Assembly (NCBI GenBank): GCA_900470095.1 | Contig: UBZM01000003.1 | Location: 98,020 to 162,019 of the forward strand | Length of the DNA: 64,000 nt | Direction: 5' to 3' | DNA from: Hyphomicrobiales bacterium | Lineage (GTDB): Bacteria; Pseudomonadota; Alphaproteobacteria; Rhizobiales; Beijerinckiaceae | Shown: positions 63,429 to 64,000 of the stretch, piece after piece | Layout of the letters: every line of letters begins with the position of its first letter | How positions within the stretch are numbered: position 1 is the stretch's first letter | Notes under the pieces: model-generated | Seen by the model: the letters and a program-made list of their open reading frames with translations, nothing else | Told to the model about the DNA's origin: nothing | Database searches by the model: none | Program-made: the position numbers and the translations under genes

Positions 63429-64000
63429 TCAGGCAACCAGCTTCAGTTCGGCCTGGGCGGCGTTGATCGCCTGCTCACGTGCCTCGGGACCGAAAGCGAG
63501 TTTCTCGACGCGAATGAAGGTGACGTCGGTGATGCCCATGAAGCCGAACAGCGTGCGCAGATGCGGCTCCTGCGAGTCCATGATCTGGGCGGGGCCGCTG
63601 CTGTAGAGACCGCCACGGCTCTCGACCACGATCGCGCGCTTGCCGGTCATCAGGCCTTCCGGGCCGGACTCGGTGTAGCGGAAGGTCACACCGGCGCGCA
63701 GCACATAGTCGAACCAGGCCTTCAGCGTCGACGAGATGCCGAAATTGTACATCGGCGCGCCGACCACGATGATATCGGCCGCTTTCAGCTCCTCGACGAG
63801 CGCGTCGGACAGCGTGCGGGCTTCCACCTGGGCCGGGTTGGCCGGTTCGCCGCCGCGAATGGCGGTCGCGGAATCGAGGGTCAGATGCGGAACCGGGGCG
63901 ATGCCGATGTCGCGTTCGACGACCTTCAGGCCCGGGTTCTGGGCGGCGAGGCGGGTAACGGTATCCTGGACGAGCTGCTTTGAAACGGAGGCCGAGCCCA
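63429..64000 (-). CDS. azoR: FMN-dependent NADH-azoreductase, N-terminus cut by the window edge
   Basis: The visible 189 residues begin GSASVSKQLVQDTVTRL, just after the expected flavin-phosphate loop, so about 12 residues are missing beyond 64000. It has the AzoR flavin motif GAPMYNFGISSTLKAWFDYVLRAGVTF, SRGGLYSSGPAQIMDSQEPHL and the family C-terminus. AzoR reduces azo dyes and quinones with NADH. It is a different, more canonical homologue than the gene at 15039. Confidence 0.9.
   Translation of the reverse strand, partial: GSASVSKQLVQDTVTRLAAQNPGLKVVERDIGIAPVPHLTLDSATAIRGGEPANPAQVEARTLSDALVEELKAADIIVVGAPMYNFGISSTLKAWFDYVLRAGVTFRYTESGPEGLMTGKRAIVVESRGGLYSSGPAQIMDSQEPHLRTLFGFMGITDVTFIRVEKLAFGPEAREQAINAAQAELKLVA

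Overview
This window is chromosomal DNA of a GC-rich alphaproteobacterium of the order Hyphomicrobiales (Rhizobiales). The gene content fits Bosea or a close relative, although the genus is inferred from gene style and not proven. The lineage evidence is specific: a CpdR-type cell-cycle receiver, a GapR nucleoid protein, an alphaproteobacterial long-form L36, an mmgR/suhB-type small RNA, a ROSE-like RNA thermometer before an hsp20 gene, a CtrA-type box, and large high-GC antisense shadow frames. No prophage, transposase, CRISPR array or rRNA is visible; one tRNA (Val-GAC) is present.

Layout. 1-6756: a branched-chain/aromatic acid ABC uptake operon (livG end, livH, livM, binding protein, livF) followed by a Zn-metalloprotease and a PaaK-like CoA ligase. 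6833-11783: ung and a Tat-exported 5'-nucleotidase (minus), hemH (plus), and an alpha/beta hydrolase divergent from a MarR regulator. 11910-17680: SPFH/NfeD pair, serA, an SMR/quinone-oxidoreductase pair divergent from a LysR gene, and the arabinose-5-phosphate isomerase. 17856-24213: envelope and sugar-nucleotide genes (outer-membrane barrel, galU, galE, lytic transglycosylase, SGNH hydrolase). 24362-30531: gltD and gltB.

31141-37606: L-threonine aldolase, a Pro/Ala-rich secreted protein, hsp20 with its thermometer, a lysophospholipase-like hydrolase overlapping hisN, the mmgR-like sRNA, an N-formylglutamate amidohydrolase and cpdR. 37738-44352: tRNA-Val, a serine hydrolase, tenA, then a transcription unit that starts at what looks like a guanidine-II (mini-ykkC) riboswitch and carries an orphan ATP-synthase subunit a gene plus a Gdx-type guanidinium exporter; then a secreted DUF1554-like protein, a MarR/metallo-beta-lactamase divergent pair with two operators, and rpmJ.

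44500-52197: TPR protein, alpha/beta hydrolase, a tandem 100-bp repeat, pyk, DUF1036 protein, a MOFRL-type glycerate kinase, a second N-formylglutamate amidohydrolase, gapR and ppk2. 52570-57214: an acetyltransferase remnant abutting a binding-protein/hybrid-kinase/response-regulator signalling cassette. 57731-63277 (minus): SLC13 permease, GarK-type glycerate kinase, subtilase, ECF sigma factor and anti-sigma factor, apparently one transcription direction. 63429-64000: an azoreductase cut by the window edge.

The most rewarding part is the regulatory RNA and operator layer: the riboswitch/orphan atpB/gdx unit, the ROSE-like element, the sRNA, and three divergent regulator-target pairs whose operators can be read directly from the sequence.
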